A stretch of 64,000 nt of DNA from Aeriscardovia sp. (lineage in GTDB: Bacteria > Actinomycetota > Actinomycetes > Actinomycetales > Bifidobacteriaceae): assembly GCA_017405305.1 (NCBI GenBank), contig JAFRAT010000009.1, forward strand, positions 186,001 to 250,000, written 5' to 3'. This document shows, piece after piece, positions 44,656 through 57,920 of this stretch. The position numbers were made by a program, and so were the translations under genes. How positions within the stretch are numbered: the first letter of the stretch is position 1; every line of letters begins with the position of its first letter. The notes under the pieces are model-generated. The model was not told the origin of the DNA. It did no database searches and saw only the letters and a list, made by a program, of their open reading frames with translations.

Positions 44656-45774
44656 TCAGTCGAACTCGCGGAAGGCCTGCGACAGGCGCGCCAGACCCTC
44701 TTTCAGGACCTCCGGCTTCGTGCAATAACCGAGGCGGACATGGCCTGGGACATCGAACCTCGTGCCTGGAACAAGCAGGACGCCGCGCCGGCGCAGCAGG
44801 TCCAAGCAGAACTCCTCGATGTCCTGCGGGATGTCGAACTTCGGGAATGACGTCGAAATCGCCGGCGGCATGACTATGGACACTCTTGGTTCGTTGTCCA
44901 CCCACTCGCGGTAGATGTCCATGTCTTGGTAGACGAGCCGACGGTTGCGCTCCAGGATCTGCTGGCGATGACGCAGCACGTACACGGCCAGCTGGTCGTT
45001 GAAGACGCCGCCGCAGATGAGCAGATAGTCACGGTAGCGGCGGAACATGTCCGCCGTTTCCTTGTTCGACGCTGTCCAGCCGATGCGCACTCCAGGGACG
45101 GAGTACGTCTTCGACAGCGAGTTCACGGCGATGCCGCGGTCGTACAGGTCCACGATGGAGCAGTACGACGCGTTCTTCTCCATCGGCGCGTATACCTCGT
45201 CGACGAGAATGTAGGCACCGACTGAATCGGCGATCCGGACGATCTCGCGCAGGAAATCGGGGCTGAGGAACGTGCCCGTCGGATTGTTCGCGTTGTTGAG
45301 GCAGATCATCCGGGTGTCCGGCCGGATCAGTTCCTTCAGCTCCTCCAGGTCCGGATACCACCCGTCTTCCTCATGGATAGTCCAGTAATCGACATCGGCG
45401 CCCAAGCCGCGTGGCAGATCGTACAGCTGCTGGTAGGACGGGTATTCCGCAATGACATGGTCCTTTTCTCCGACCAGCGCGGTGATGGCCAGCAGGTTCG
45501 CGCCCGTCGCGCCGTTCGTCTGCAGGATGTTGTCGGGATCCATATGGTCGTAGAAGCCGGACACCAGCTGCTTGAACTCCGGCGATCCCTCGATCCAGCC
45601 GTAATTCATCACCGACCGGTCGAGCATGTCGTAGAACTCCTGGCCGTCATGCCCGTCAAGATTGAGGATCTCATGCATCGTCAGTGACGAGATCGTGCTT
45701 TGCGCCAGATCGTAGGTCGCTGATTTCTCCCAATGGTTAAGCCAATCCTCTACGCCGAACTGCGGTAGCTGCAT
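44656..45774 (-). CDS. PLP-dependent aminotransferase, class I/II
   Basis: The 372-residue fold-type I enzyme has the PLP-phosphate region NGATGANLLAI, NNANNPTG (cofactor Asn), VDEVYAPM (Asp on pyridine N), SLSKTYSVPGVRIGW (catalytic Lys) and RLGYC near the end (substrate carboxylate Arg). The N-terminus is of the VioD/aminotransferase-like type. Its substrate is unknown. It ends convergently with the DUF4191 gene. Confidence 0.9.
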   Translation of the reverse strand: MQLPQFGVEDWLNHWEKSATYDLAQSTISSLTMHEILNLDGHDGQEFYDMLDRSVMNYGWIEGSPEFKQLVSGFYDHMDPDNILQTNGATGANLLAITALVGEKDHVIAEYPSYQQLYDLPRGLGADVDYWTIHEEDGWYPDLEELKELIRPDTRMICLNNANNPTGTFLSPDFLREIVRIADSVGAYILVDEVYAPMEKNASYCSIVDLYDRGIAVNSLSKTYSVPGVRIGWTASNKETADMFRRYRDYLLICGGVFNDQLAVYVLRHRQQILERNRRLVYQDMDIYREWVDNEPRVSIVMPPAISTSFPKFDIPQDIEEFCLDLLRRRGVLLVPGTRFDVPGHVRLGYCTKPEVLKEGLARLSQAFREFD

Positions 45775-46547
45775 AGTGTTCTCCTTTGAACATCGGCATC
45801 ATGCTTTCGTCCCGATTCTATGCGGCTTTCCTTCGCCGGGAGACAAAACGCGCACTCTCCCAGCGCGGGATCTTCTCATAAGCAAAGCAGCCAGCAGTGC
45901 GTCTGCGTCATTCAGCGGCGCTCAAAGCCAGCATCCGAATGGTCCTGGACTTCGTGTCGACGCTCCTCGCGCACTCCGCGCGTCGGCGCCAGCCGTGACA
46001 AGCTTCGAACACGAACGCCGCCACGCTCCGGCCGCAAAAGGCTCGCGCTACAGCGAAGCAGGCGGACGACGACGTGCGGGCCCGCCGGTCAACCAGGATC
46101 CTCGGACGGCCGCGTAGAAGGGGATCTGGGCGGACAGGCTCAAGCATATGCGTGCCCAACCAGGCGCGGCACGAAACCAGGCCGCCCTATAGAATCCCTC
46201 AGCTCCGGCACCGTTCGCGCTAGCATCAACCGCGCCGCGCCGCTCAGAGCGGCGCCGCTTCCCTCTCCTGTGGAACCCGACGCGATACCCCCGCTCTACG
46301 TCGGCCGGAACATCGTCCCAACCCGGCCACTGCCAGAAAGCCCTGCTCGCGCTGGAAGCGCTGGCGCCGCTCGGAACGGCACAGCATTGGTCGACGTCAA
46401 CGCAGGTTTGGATCAGAACGAAACCGCTGGACGCGGCGGCAGGGGCGTCATCGATCACGTCTTCGAGATACGCGGGCGAGCATGGAAGGCGCCCGCCTTC
46501 CGAAGAAAGACGGACGCCGAACCGAATGGAACCGACCGTGATGGAAA
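45775..46547. other. Intergenic stretch (~770 bp), no gene recognised
   Basis: Between the aminotransferase start and the MFS stop. A minus-strand frame at 46048-46458 has moderately high G/C third positions but no family match or ribosome binding site. A small hairpin (ggaaggcg/cgccttcc, ~46484-46501) may end the MFS transcript. Confidence 0.4.
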
Positions 46548-48266
46548 TCAGGCCTTATCGACTGCGGCCTTGACAGCGGCGGCATCGTCGACGGCGATGG
46601 GCTCGTCGTCGAGGACCGGATCCCCCTCCTCCTTGTCCAACTCGCGGGTGCGGGCCATCTCCTCACGGAGCTTTTTCTTGCCTGGCAGCGCGAAGGACAT
46701 GAGGAAGGTGATGCCCAGCGCGCCTGCCGTCACGAAGGCGGTGTCTGCCAGGCCCTTGCTGAAGCCGGACTTGACGTTGGTGTCGAAGGACTTCTGCCAC
46801 TCCTTCGGCATCCGCTGGAACTCCTTGTCCTCCTCGATGATCGGAATAGAGTCGCCTTGGGTAACGACGATGGAGTTCTCGATGGAGCTGCGCATCTGCT
46901 GCGGCATCTGGATGTTGTTCATGGCCGCCGGCAGTTCGCCCCAGAGCAGGGCGCCGAAGACGGAGCCGATGATGCCGATACCCAGCGCAGCGCTGGTCTG
47001 GAAGGCGGTCGACTGGATGGAAGACGCCTGGCCGCCGAGCTTGTTCGGAACGCCGGACATGAGGATGGCGGACAGTTGGGCGGACGCGATACCCATGCCG
47101 AAGCCGAAGAGCGCCAGCCAGCCGCGGATGGCCCACGGGTTAGGGTCGATGGTCTCGCGCAGCAGGCAGGACAGGCCGATAGCGCCGCTCATCATGATGA
47201 GCATGCCCGCAGCGACGGCGAACTTGGTGGAAGTCGCGCGCACAATCGGCGTCGCAAGGAAGCCGGCGATCAGCGAGGCGATGCCCATGATGCAGGTGAT
47301 GGCACCCGCGTTGACGGCGCTCATGCCCAGCACGTTCTGCAGGAACTGCGGCACTAGGAAGAGCAAGCCGACCATGCCCATGCGGAAGATGATCTGCATG
47401 GAAATGGACAGGGAGAAAGTGCCCACCTTGAAGAGGTGGAAGTCCATGAGGTAAGGCCGGTCTTTGTTGACCGCGTGCAGGTCCCACAGGACGAAGACGA
47501 CGATGGCCACGACGGCCACGGCCAGGAGCCACGGCACCGGGGACAGCCCCGCCCAGGAGCTGACGCCGGACTCAGGCTTCCACCAGCCGTCGGTCTTGCC
47601 TTCGATGAGGCCGTAGATGAGGCAGCCGAAGCCGATGCAGGACAGGATGAAGCCAAGCACGTCGAAACCGCGCATCTTCTCGCCGTACGTCTCCGGAACG
47701 GCGAACACGTCGAAGAACGCGGACACCAGGGACAGCGGGATGTCGATCCAGAACACCCAGCGCCAGGTGGAGTACGTGACGAGCATGCCGCCGAGCCATG
47801 GGCCAATGGCGGACATGGCGGACATCAGCGAGCCGAAGAGAGCGAAAGCCAGGATGCGCATCTTGCCCGTATAGATGGCGTTCATCGTCGACATGATAGT
47901 CGGCAGGATGAGGGCGCCGCCGACGCCCTGGATGCCGCGGCCGACCATTAGCGCCGGGTAGTTGTTGGCCAGCGCGCCGACGACGGCGCCGGCGGAGAAG
48001 ACGATGAGACCAAGGATGAGGGTCTTCTTACGGCCGATGGAGTCGGCGATGCGGCCAAAGGTGACGAGCAGGGCGCAGAACACGAGCGAGTAGATGGTGA
48101 CGATCCACTCGCCCTTGGTGGCGGTCAGGCTCATCTGGCGCATCACCGACGGCAGCGCGACGTTCATGATGGTGCCGTCCATGACAATGGCGGACATGGC
48201 GACGACCAGGCCGATCAGCGCAAGCCATTTATGCTTCGCCGGCCCTTGCTCCTGTTTATGGGGCAT
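46548..48266 (-). CDS. DHA2-family MFS drug:H+ antiporter, first
   Basis: The 572-residue protein has about 14 membrane helices (EmrB/QacA type). Motifs are D-x-T in VMDGTIMNVALPSVM of helix 1, motif A GRIADSIGRKK, and motif C region in helix 5 (AIGPWLGGMLVTYSTWRWVFW). A ~60-residue polar loop near residues 430-490 lies before the last helix. I chose the ATG at 48266 because AGAAAGG precedes it. It is divergent from a TetR gene with a 20-bp palindrome between, and it is likely repressed by that regulator. Confidence 0.92.
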   Translation of the reverse strand: MPHKQEQGPAKHKWLALIGLVVAMSAIVMDGTIMNVALPSVMRQMSLTATKGEWIVTIYSLVFCALLVTFGRIADSIGRKKTLILGLIVFSAGAVVGALANNYPALMVGRGIQGVGGALILPTIMSTMNAIYTGKMRILAFALFGSLMSAMSAIGPWLGGMLVTYSTWRWVFWIDIPLSLVSAFFDVFAVPETYGEKMRGFDVLGFILSCIGFGCLIYGLIEGKTDGWWKPESGVSSWAGLSPVPWLLAVAVVAIVVFVLWDLHAVNKDRPYLMDFHLFKVGTFSLSISMQIIFRMGMVGLLFLVPQFLQNVLGMSAVNAGAITCIMGIASLIAGFLATPIVRATSTKFAVAAGMLIMMSGAIGLSCLLRETIDPNPWAIRGWLALFGFGMGIASAQLSAILMSGVPNKLGGQASSIQSTAFQTSAALGIGIIGSVFGALLWGELPAAMNNIQMPQQMRSSIENSIVVTQGDSIPIIEEDKEFQRMPKEWQKSFDTNVKSGFSKGLADTAFVTAGALGITFLMSFALPGKKKLREEMARTRELDKEEGDPVLDDEPIAVDDAAAVKAAVDKA

Positions 48267-48346
48267 TCGGAAACCTTTCTCGTGGGAAACGGGGTGCCTT
48301 TCGCAGCACATGAAAAAATAAAATTCTCGTCCAAAAAAATTGGACA

Positions 48347-48366
48347 TTGTGTATAATTATACACAA
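48347..48366. promoter_or_regulatory. 20-bp perfect palindrome, candidate TetR operator
   Basis: TTGTGTATAATTATACACAA lies between the divergent MFS (start 48266) and TetR (start 48425) genes. TATAAT-like boxes lie inside it on both strands, so a bound repressor would block both promoters. Confidence 0.75.
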
Positions 48367-48424
48367 CAACACGCCGACGGTTTTGTTATCGCGTTCTCCG
48401 TAAAATGAAGGGGTGAGACGGCAG

Positions 48425-49102
48425 ATGGCAACAGCAAAGCGCATCCCAGCCACGGACAAGCTCCGCCAGGCTTTCTGGGAGCTGCTGGAGCAACGCAGCT
48501 ACACCGACATCACCGTCAAGGACATCATCGCGCGAGCGCGGATTAACCGCAGCGCCTTCTACTACCACTACGCTGACCTCAAGGACCTGGCGATCGACGC
48601 CATCACCGCCGAGCACCGCGACGACGAGGACGGGGATCTGCTCATCTCGACCATCGCCAGCGGCAGCGCCGCCGCCATCGCCGACCATCTGGAGAAGACG
48701 ATCACCTCCGCCTTCCTGGAGCACGTCCACCGTCAAGCGCTCGTCGCCGGACCACATGGCACGGCCGAGCTGACGAAGATTCTGCGCGACCGCATCGCCC
48801 ACATCTGGCTTTCCAGCCTGGGTCTGTCGCCGAACCAGCTCGACGCCGGCCAGCGCATGGTGCTGCACTTTGCCATTGGCGGGATGGTCAATTCCCTGGA
48901 AGACATAGAGCAGCTCATCCGCGAAGGATACGCGGATGAGCTGCAGCGCGAGGTCATCAAGATGATCGCCTACACCCTCAAGAAGCTGCGCCGGAGACTG
49001 GCGAAACCAGCGGTGAAGAGGGAAACGACGGCAGACAGGGCGGCGGGCACGGCTACGACGAATGGAACGGGGGCCGCTGTTCCAGCCGATTCCGCCAGGT
49101 GA
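48425..49102 (+). CDS. TetR/AcrR family regulator, first
   Basis: The 225-residue protein has an N-terminal helix-turn-helix DITVKDIIARARINRSAFYY, HYADLKDL (the TetR signature). A mixed helical ligand domain follows and a Thr/Ala-rich tail ends the protein. ATG 48425 is preceded by GAAGGGG; a GTG four codons earlier is possible but too close to it. It is divergent from the MFS gene and probably controls it and itself. Confidence 0.9.
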   Translation: MATAKRIPATDKLRQAFWELLEQRSYTDITVKDIIARARINRSAFYYHYADLKDLAIDAITAEHRDDEDGDLLISTIASGSAAAIADHLEKTITSAFLEHVHRQALVAGPHGTAELTKILRDRIAHIWLSSLGLSPNQLDAGQRMVLHFAIGGMVNSLEDIEQLIREGYADELQREVIKMIAYTLKKLRRRLAKPAVKRETTADRAAGTATTNGTGAAVPADSAR

Positions 49103-49189
49103 CAGCGTCGCCGCGCCGCCAGCAGCAACATGAGCGGCTCAGACGAGAACAAGACGACGCAAACGGCGATGAAGCGCGGCCGGGCAGCA

Positions 49190-50902
49190 TCAGGCCTCGG
49201 ACTGCTCCCCGACCGCCGTGGATTCGATGGCTTGCTCCTCCGTCTCCTTCCGTTTCTTCTCGGCCGGCAGGAACAGCGCGCAGACCGCGCCGGCCAGCAG
49301 GATGCAGGACGCCACGCCGATAGTGTCGGTCACGCCGGCGGTGAAGCCCTCGTCGAGTTTTGCGCCGAAGGCGGCTCGGTAGCTGCGCGGCATGCGATTC
49401 AGCTCCGGCGACGCCTTCAGCTCGGGGATGGCGGAGCCGGCGCTGTCGATGACGGCCGTCGAGATGCCGTGGGCAGCCTGCTCCGGCAGGCCCAGGCCGT
49501 CGTCGAGCTTGGCCGGCAGCGCGGCCCACAGGAAGGACACGAGGCAGGTGCCGATGACGGCGATGGCCAAGGCGCTGCCCAACTGGCCGATGGTTGACAT
49601 CATGGAGGACGCCTGGCCAGCCTTGCTGTCTGGGATGTCGACCATGGCGACGGAAGTCAGCTGCGCGGACGCGAAGCCGAGACCCACGCCGTAGAGCGCC
49701 AGCCACAGGTAGATAAGGCCGGTGTGGCTGCTATCCGGGCGGATCGTGAAGAAGAAGCCGCCCATGGAGATGGCCTCGATCAGAAAGCCGGTGAAGACAA
49801 CGGTCTTGGCGTTGGTGGCCTTGACGAAGGGGGTCGCCGAACCGCCGGAGAAGAACGCGCCTCCGCCCATGACGCAGAGGATGACGCCGGTCTGCAGGGC
49901 CGAGAGGCCCAGCACGTTCTGCAGGTAGAGCGGCAACAGGAAGACGAGACCGTACTCGCCGATCATGCCGATGGCGTCTATGACGTCGCCCAGCCAAAAG
50001 CTGCGGTACTTGAAGAGCTCGAGGGACATGAGGCGGGACTTGCCGCTGCGGGCCAGTGCTAGCTCCAGCCAGATGAGGCCGACGAGCGCGATGACGCCGA
50101 CGAGCAGGATCCAGAAGATGCGTGACATGCCCCACCAGGATTTCGTGCCCGCGTCGGCATGCCACCAGCCGTAGTTCTTGCCGTCGATGAGCCCGTAGAC
50201 AATGCAGGAGAACGCGATGACGGAGAGGATGAAGCCCCAGAAGTCGAAACGGCCGTTGATTTTCTCGCCGAAGGTCTCCGGCAGGAACGGCGCGGCGAGC
50301 GCGACGACGAGGACGGTCCAGATGACGTCGAACCAGAAGATCCAACGCCAGGTGGAGTATGTGGTGAAAAGGCCGCCGATGACCGGTGCTGCCGCGGCCG
50401 CCACGGAGATGGCTGTGCCGTAGGTGGCGAAGGCGATGATGCGTTTCTTGCCCTTGAAGAGCGCGTTGATGGAGCTGACGGTGGTCGGCATGATCATCGC
50501 TCCGCCGGCGCCCTGGACGAAGCGTCCGGCCAGCATGGGCCACAGGCCGTTGGCGAGGGCTGATACGATGGCGCCGATGGCGAACACGGTCACGCCGGCG
50601 ATCATCATTTTCTTGCGGCCGATGTGGTCGGCGATGCGCCCGAAGGTGATGAGCAGGGACGCGAAGACGAGCGAATAGAGCGTGACGATCCATTCGGCGG
50701 ACGTGAAGCTCAGCTTGAGGTCCACCATGATCTTGGGCAGGGCGACGTCGACAATGGTGCCGTCCATGATGATGATGGAGATCGCCATGGCGATGACGAC
50801 CAGCGCCATCCAGACACTGCGCTTGGGGACGGGTTCGCCAATCGGCCTGTCCTGTGCTGGCGTGACGGAGGACATCGCTGGCGATGCCTGTTCTTGTGAC
50901 AT
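49190..50902 (-). CDS. DHA2-family MFS drug:H+ antiporter, second
   Basis: The 570-residue protein has 14 predicted helices, closely similar in layout to the first pump. Motifs are IIIMDGTIVDVALPKIMVDL, GRIADHIGRKK and PVIGGLFTTYSTWRWIFW. AAGGAG lies 6 bases before the start. A TTGACA promoter overlapping a palindrome is upstream (see 51005), and the TetR gene lies behind that. The two pumps may be paralogues from duplication of a whole module. Confidence 0.92.
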   Translation of the reverse strand: MSQEQASPAMSSVTPAQDRPIGEPVPKRSVWMALVVIAMAISIIIMDGTIVDVALPKIMVDLKLSFTSAEWIVTLYSLVFASLLITFGRIADHIGRKKMMIAGVTVFAIGAIVSALANGLWPMLAGRFVQGAGGAMIMPTTVSSINALFKGKKRIIAFATYGTAISVAAAAAPVIGGLFTTYSTWRWIFWFDVIWTVLVVALAAPFLPETFGEKINGRFDFWGFILSVIAFSCIVYGLIDGKNYGWWHADAGTKSWWGMSRIFWILLVGVIALVGLIWLELALARSGKSRLMSLELFKYRSFWLGDVIDAIGMIGEYGLVFLLPLYLQNVLGLSALQTGVILCVMGGGAFFSGGSATPFVKATNAKTVVFTGFLIEAISMGGFFFTIRPDSSHTGLIYLWLALYGVGLGFASAQLTSVAMVDIPDSKAGQASSMMSTIGQLGSALAIAVIGTCLVSFLWAALPAKLDDGLGLPEQAAHGISTAVIDSAGSAIPELKASPELNRMPRSYRAAFGAKLDEGFTAGVTDTIGVASCILLAGAVCALFLPAEKKRKETEEQAIESTAVGEQSEA

Positions 50903-50984
50903 GGAACTCCTTGGAATTTTCTATAGGGGGACTGCGAACACGGCGGCGGGAAACGCGGAAACACACTGTTTCGCCGCCAGTCGG

Positions 50985-51018
50985 CTGCTACTCTACAGAA
51001 AAAATGACACGGTGTCAA
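50985..51018 (-). promoter_or_regulatory. Promoter with overlapping palindromic operator for the second MFS gene
   Basis: On the minus strand, TTGACA (-35), a 17-base spacer and TAGAGT (-10) fit a sigma-A promoter about 90 bases before the MFS start. A 13-bp inverted repeat TGACACGGTGTCA (51005-51017) covers the -35 region and part of the spacer, ideal for a TetR repressor. Confidence 0.7.
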
Positions 51019-51073
51019 TTTGTGCTGCGCGCGGTCCGCGAACCTGTCCGACGCCCCTGTCCGAACGGTTCCG

Positions 51074-51706
51074 TCAGGCACCCCGGCCGTTCTCTCCCAA
51101 CAGCGCACGCAACGCCACGGACAGGCGGCCGGCTATCTCCCGCAGCGGCGCGTCCGGCGCCAGCGCCTCTTTGATGGCCTCGTGCGACAGCGTCATGACA
51201 GCCCACTGCACCGGGTTCAGATCCGGCGCGCCGGGCTTCGATCCGTCCAAGCCGCGAGCGCCCTGGGTCGCGTCGCCACGGCCAGCGGACCACGCTCCGA
51301 CGCGCATCAGGGGCGCCGTGTCCACGCAGCTCTCGTTGTTGACGATGTGGTTGGCCAGCAGCCGGTAGTATTTGCTGCTGCGGACGGAGAGGACGAACGC
51401 GACGATGGCGTCCACGCGCCGCTGGCACGTCGTGCCGGACGAAGAACGCGAGACGCCGCTGGAAGCGTCTTCCCCGACGATGGTCGGCGAGTGCACCTCT
51501 TCCAACGCCAGCGCGTACAGGTATGTGTAGGCGTCCTGCAGATCGTTGAAATACGTGTAGAACGCGCCGCGTGAGATGCCGGCCGCTTTGACGATGCGCG
51601 CGACCTGTGCCTGCGCCAATGGATGGGCGCTGAACTCGTCCAGCAGCGCCCGCGTCACCGTCTCCTTCTTCGCCGGCTGCAGATGGTCGAACGTTTCGCT
51701 TGGCAT
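51074..51706 (-). CDS. TetR/AcrR family regulator, second
   Basis: The 210-residue protein starts MPSETFDHLQPAKKETVTRA at an ATG with GGAGGAG about 7 bases upstream; the open frame extends further but without coding signs. The helix-turn-helix is AQVARIVKAAGISRGAFYTY, followed by FNDLQDAY. A ligand domain follows. It is in the same direction as the second MFS gene, 171 bases before it, and likely represses it at the palindrome in that gap. Confidence 0.88.
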   Translation of the reverse strand: MPSETFDHLQPAKKETVTRALLDEFSAHPLAQAQVARIVKAAGISRGAFYTYFNDLQDAYTYLYALALEEVHSPTIVGEDASSGVSRSSSGTTCQRRVDAIVAFVLSVRSSKYYRLLANHIVNNESCVDTAPLMRVGAWSAGRGDATQGARGLDGSKPGAPDLNPVQWAVMTLSHEAIKEALAPDAPLREIAGRLSVALRALLGENGRGA

Positions 51707-52649
51707 GGCCGGTCTCCTCCTGTCACGCCGCCGCCGCGGCGGCATTTCCTCGTTCCTCTCTTCACAACAGTACTTGCTCGCGTGGTCGTTTCCACGTGCG
51801 CCGCTGCTCGCGGCCGGGAACCGGAACCGCTCCGGTCCGCTGCTCTCGAGAGACGCCAGCAGACGCCAGGCGCATGCCGTTGCCGGCGTTCTGGTGCGGC
51901 GCCAGGCTGGCGGCGCGGATCGTAGAAGCAGCCGTGGCAGTGGCGTCTCCGCTTTGGCCGCGCCGGCGTTGGCGCAAGGTCGGGAACGGGACGACGCAGA
52001 CGTCGGCGTCGCGGAAGCGGCGGCCGTCATAGCCGGAGCCGGACGGATCCTTGGCGGGGATGCCGCCGAAGAGGTTCTCCGGTTCGAACGGCTCCCAGCG
52101 CACGGCCTGTTGTGCGCGGACGAGCCGGAACCGGAGACGACGACATCCCGTGCGCGGAAGAGCAGCCCGTCGGCGGACGCCCGGTCGCCGGACACCGGGG
52201 TTGTGGCGTGGACGGCGAAACGCACCGGCCCTGAACAGGGCGAGGCGCCGGGAATCGGCGGACAGCGCGCCTGCAAACGGAACAAGTCGGAGGGAAGCCC
52301 CCTACCGGTTCGAACGACATGGCTGGTGGCAGGCCGAGGCGCGCCAGCGGCGCGGGTTTCGTCATCCAGCACGGCGCGGGGCCTGTCAGACGAGAGAGGA
52401 TCTTACCGGAAAGCCGTTTCCAGGAGGCGGTGAAGAGCGGCCGGCGACCCGTCGAAATCGGAAAAGCGCCGCCGAGAAAACCACGGAGGCGCGCAGGACG
52501 TATCCTTGCGCCGTTGGCAACCCCGGGGCGCGGGCGCGAACCGTTCAGACTCGGCGCGAGCGTTTTCGGCAGCTGTTGTCGGATGCTCTTCCGCGCGGAC
52601 GAACGATGCTCGAACGGCGCGCGGATGCCGGTGGAGCCGCTCTATCCGG
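51707..52649. other. Probable decayed or unrecognised coding sequence (~940 bp)
   Basis: Between the TetR start and the mrp stop. A minus-strand frame at 51762-52140 has strongly G/C third positions and reads RWEPFEPENLFGGIPAKDPS and DGRRFRDADVCVVPFPTL. Upstream, coding-like composition moves to another frame (PVRFAVHATTPVSGDRASAD) around 52140-52240. This looks like one gene with a frameshift. I do not recognise the family. Confidence 0.35.
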
Positions 52650-53981
52650 CTAATCGAGCCTGAGCAGGCGGCCCGCGATAGCGTCGAAGCGCCGGGCGAC
52701 GCCCGTGTCCGCCAGAGACCCGTCGGCGGCCAGAACGGTCGGACGCCCCTGTTCCCCGTCGGTGCGCACGCGCGTCTCCAACGGGATCTGTCCCAGCAAC
52801 GGGACGGCGTAACCCAGCTCCCGCGTCAGACGGTCGGCCACCTGGCGCCCGCCGCCCTCGCCGAAGACGCGCAGCTTCTCGCCCCGATGCTCGTACCAGG
52901 ACATGTTCTCGACAACGCCCGCCACGTGGCCTGGCAGCTGCAGGACCATGAGACCGGCGCGCACGGCGATGCCCGACGCCGAAGGTTGCGGCGTGGTGAC
53001 GACGACGATCTGCGCCGCAGGCAGGAACTGGGCCACGGAGATGGCCATGTCGCCCGTCCCCGGCGGAAGGTCGAGAACGAGGACGTCGGGCTCGTCCCAC
53101 CACACATCCGAGAGGAACTGCTGCAACGAGCGCTGCAAGCGCGGTCCCCGCCACAGGATCGCGCGGTCCGTGCCGGCGAACATGCCGATGCTCATGAGAT
53201 CGACGCCCCAGGCGCGCACGGGCATGAGCATGCCGCCGACGTTGGTCGGCTGGGAGCGCACGCCGAACAGTCCCGGCAGCGAGAAGCCGTAGACGTCGGC
53301 GTCGATAGCGGCCGTTTTCAGGCCGCGGGCGGCGAACGCAGCGGCGAGGTTCGCGGCGACGGAGGATTTGCCGACGCCTCCTTTGCCGGAGGCGATGGCG
53401 AAGATCTTCGTGCGGCGATCCGGGTCGGCGAACGGGTTGCGGCGGCGGGACGCGCGCAGCTCGGCGACCAGGCCGGAAAGTTTGGCTGCGCTCATGGCGC
53501 TCACGGTGATCTGCGGTACGACCAGGATGCCAGGCCTCGAGCAGGATTGGGCGGCGGCCGTGACGGCGTCGAGCAGATGTCGCGTCAGCGGGCAGCCGGA
53601 CACGGTCAATTCCAGATCGACGCGCACGTCGTAGACGGCGTCGTCCGGACCGGCCTGGACGGGCCGTTCCATCCCGGAGCCGGCGGAGCGGCGGACAGCT
53701 TCGACGCGCGTGATCATGTGCAGGTCGACGACCGAACGGCCCAGCTCCGGGTCCGTGACATGGCCCAGCCGTTCGACAACGGCGCGCTCAAGGGCATCGG
53801 CCTGGGCATCCCCGCAGGCGCTCGGCATGCAGATTTCTGCAGGTGTCGGGAACCGCGGCGACACGCCGGCGCACGCGGCGGACGCAGCTTGGCCTAGCGC
53901 TGTGAACGAAGCGCGGCGGAACGCGGGACCGGCGTCGTCCGCCGCGCTGTTCCTGTCGGCGTTCTTCCCGGAGTCGCCCAT
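52650..53981 (-). CDS. mrp: Mrp/ApbC-type iron-sulfur cluster carrier ATPase
   Basis: The 443-residue protein has a disordered N-terminal ~50 residues, a MIP18/DUF59 domain (VTDPELGRSVVDLHMI), then a ParA-like P-loop domain. Deviant Walker A is GKGGVGKSS, Walker B LVLDLPPGTGD, and VVENMSW is present. The CxxC of other Mrp/Nbp35 proteins is not obvious in VVENMSWYEHRGE, so cluster binding needs care. GGGAGCTG precedes the ATG. The start is 2 bases after the ligA stop. Confidence 0.88.
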   Translation of the reverse strand: MGDSGKNADRNSAADDAGPAFRRASFTALGQAASAACAGVSPRFPTPAEICMPSACGDAQADALERAVVERLGHVTDPELGRSVVDLHMITRVEAVRRSAGSGMERPVQAGPDDAVYDVRVDLELTVSGCPLTRHLLDAVTAAAQSCSRPGILVVPQITVSAMSAAKLSGLVAELRASRRRNPFADPDRRTKIFAIASGKGGVGKSSVAANLAAAFAARGLKTAAIDADVYGFSLPGLFGVRSQPTNVGGMLMPVRAWGVDLMSIGMFAGTDRAILWRGPRLQRSLQQFLSDVWWDEPDVLVLDLPPGTGDMAISVAQFLPAAQIVVVTTPQPSASGIAVRAGLMVLQLPGHVAGVVENMSWYEHRGEKLRVFGEGGGRQVADRLTRELGYAVPLLGQIPLETRVRTDGEQGRPTVLAADGSLADTGVARRFDAIAGRLLRLD

Positions 53982-53983
53982 CG

Positions 53984-57791
<3,808 letters not shown>

Positions 57792-57920
57792 GTCTTCCCC
57801 TTTCTTCCCGCAGCCGTGGCTGCTGGTTCGCGGCGGTCCGCCGGCCGCCGTCCTGTCTGATGGCTGTTTTGCCGTGTGCCGTCTGCCCGATTGCATGACG
57901 CCGATGATGCCCGCGCCTCG

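Noticed and set aside
45820-47454. Plus-strand ORF of 544 codons opposite the first MFS gene
   Set aside because: It is the antisense frame of clear MFS helices and starts in noncoding sequence; it has no motif.
51707-52372. N-terminal extension of the second TetR frame
   Set aside because: The TetR domain starts at ATG 51706 with a strong ribosome binding site; the extension is low-complexity and not like TetR proteins.
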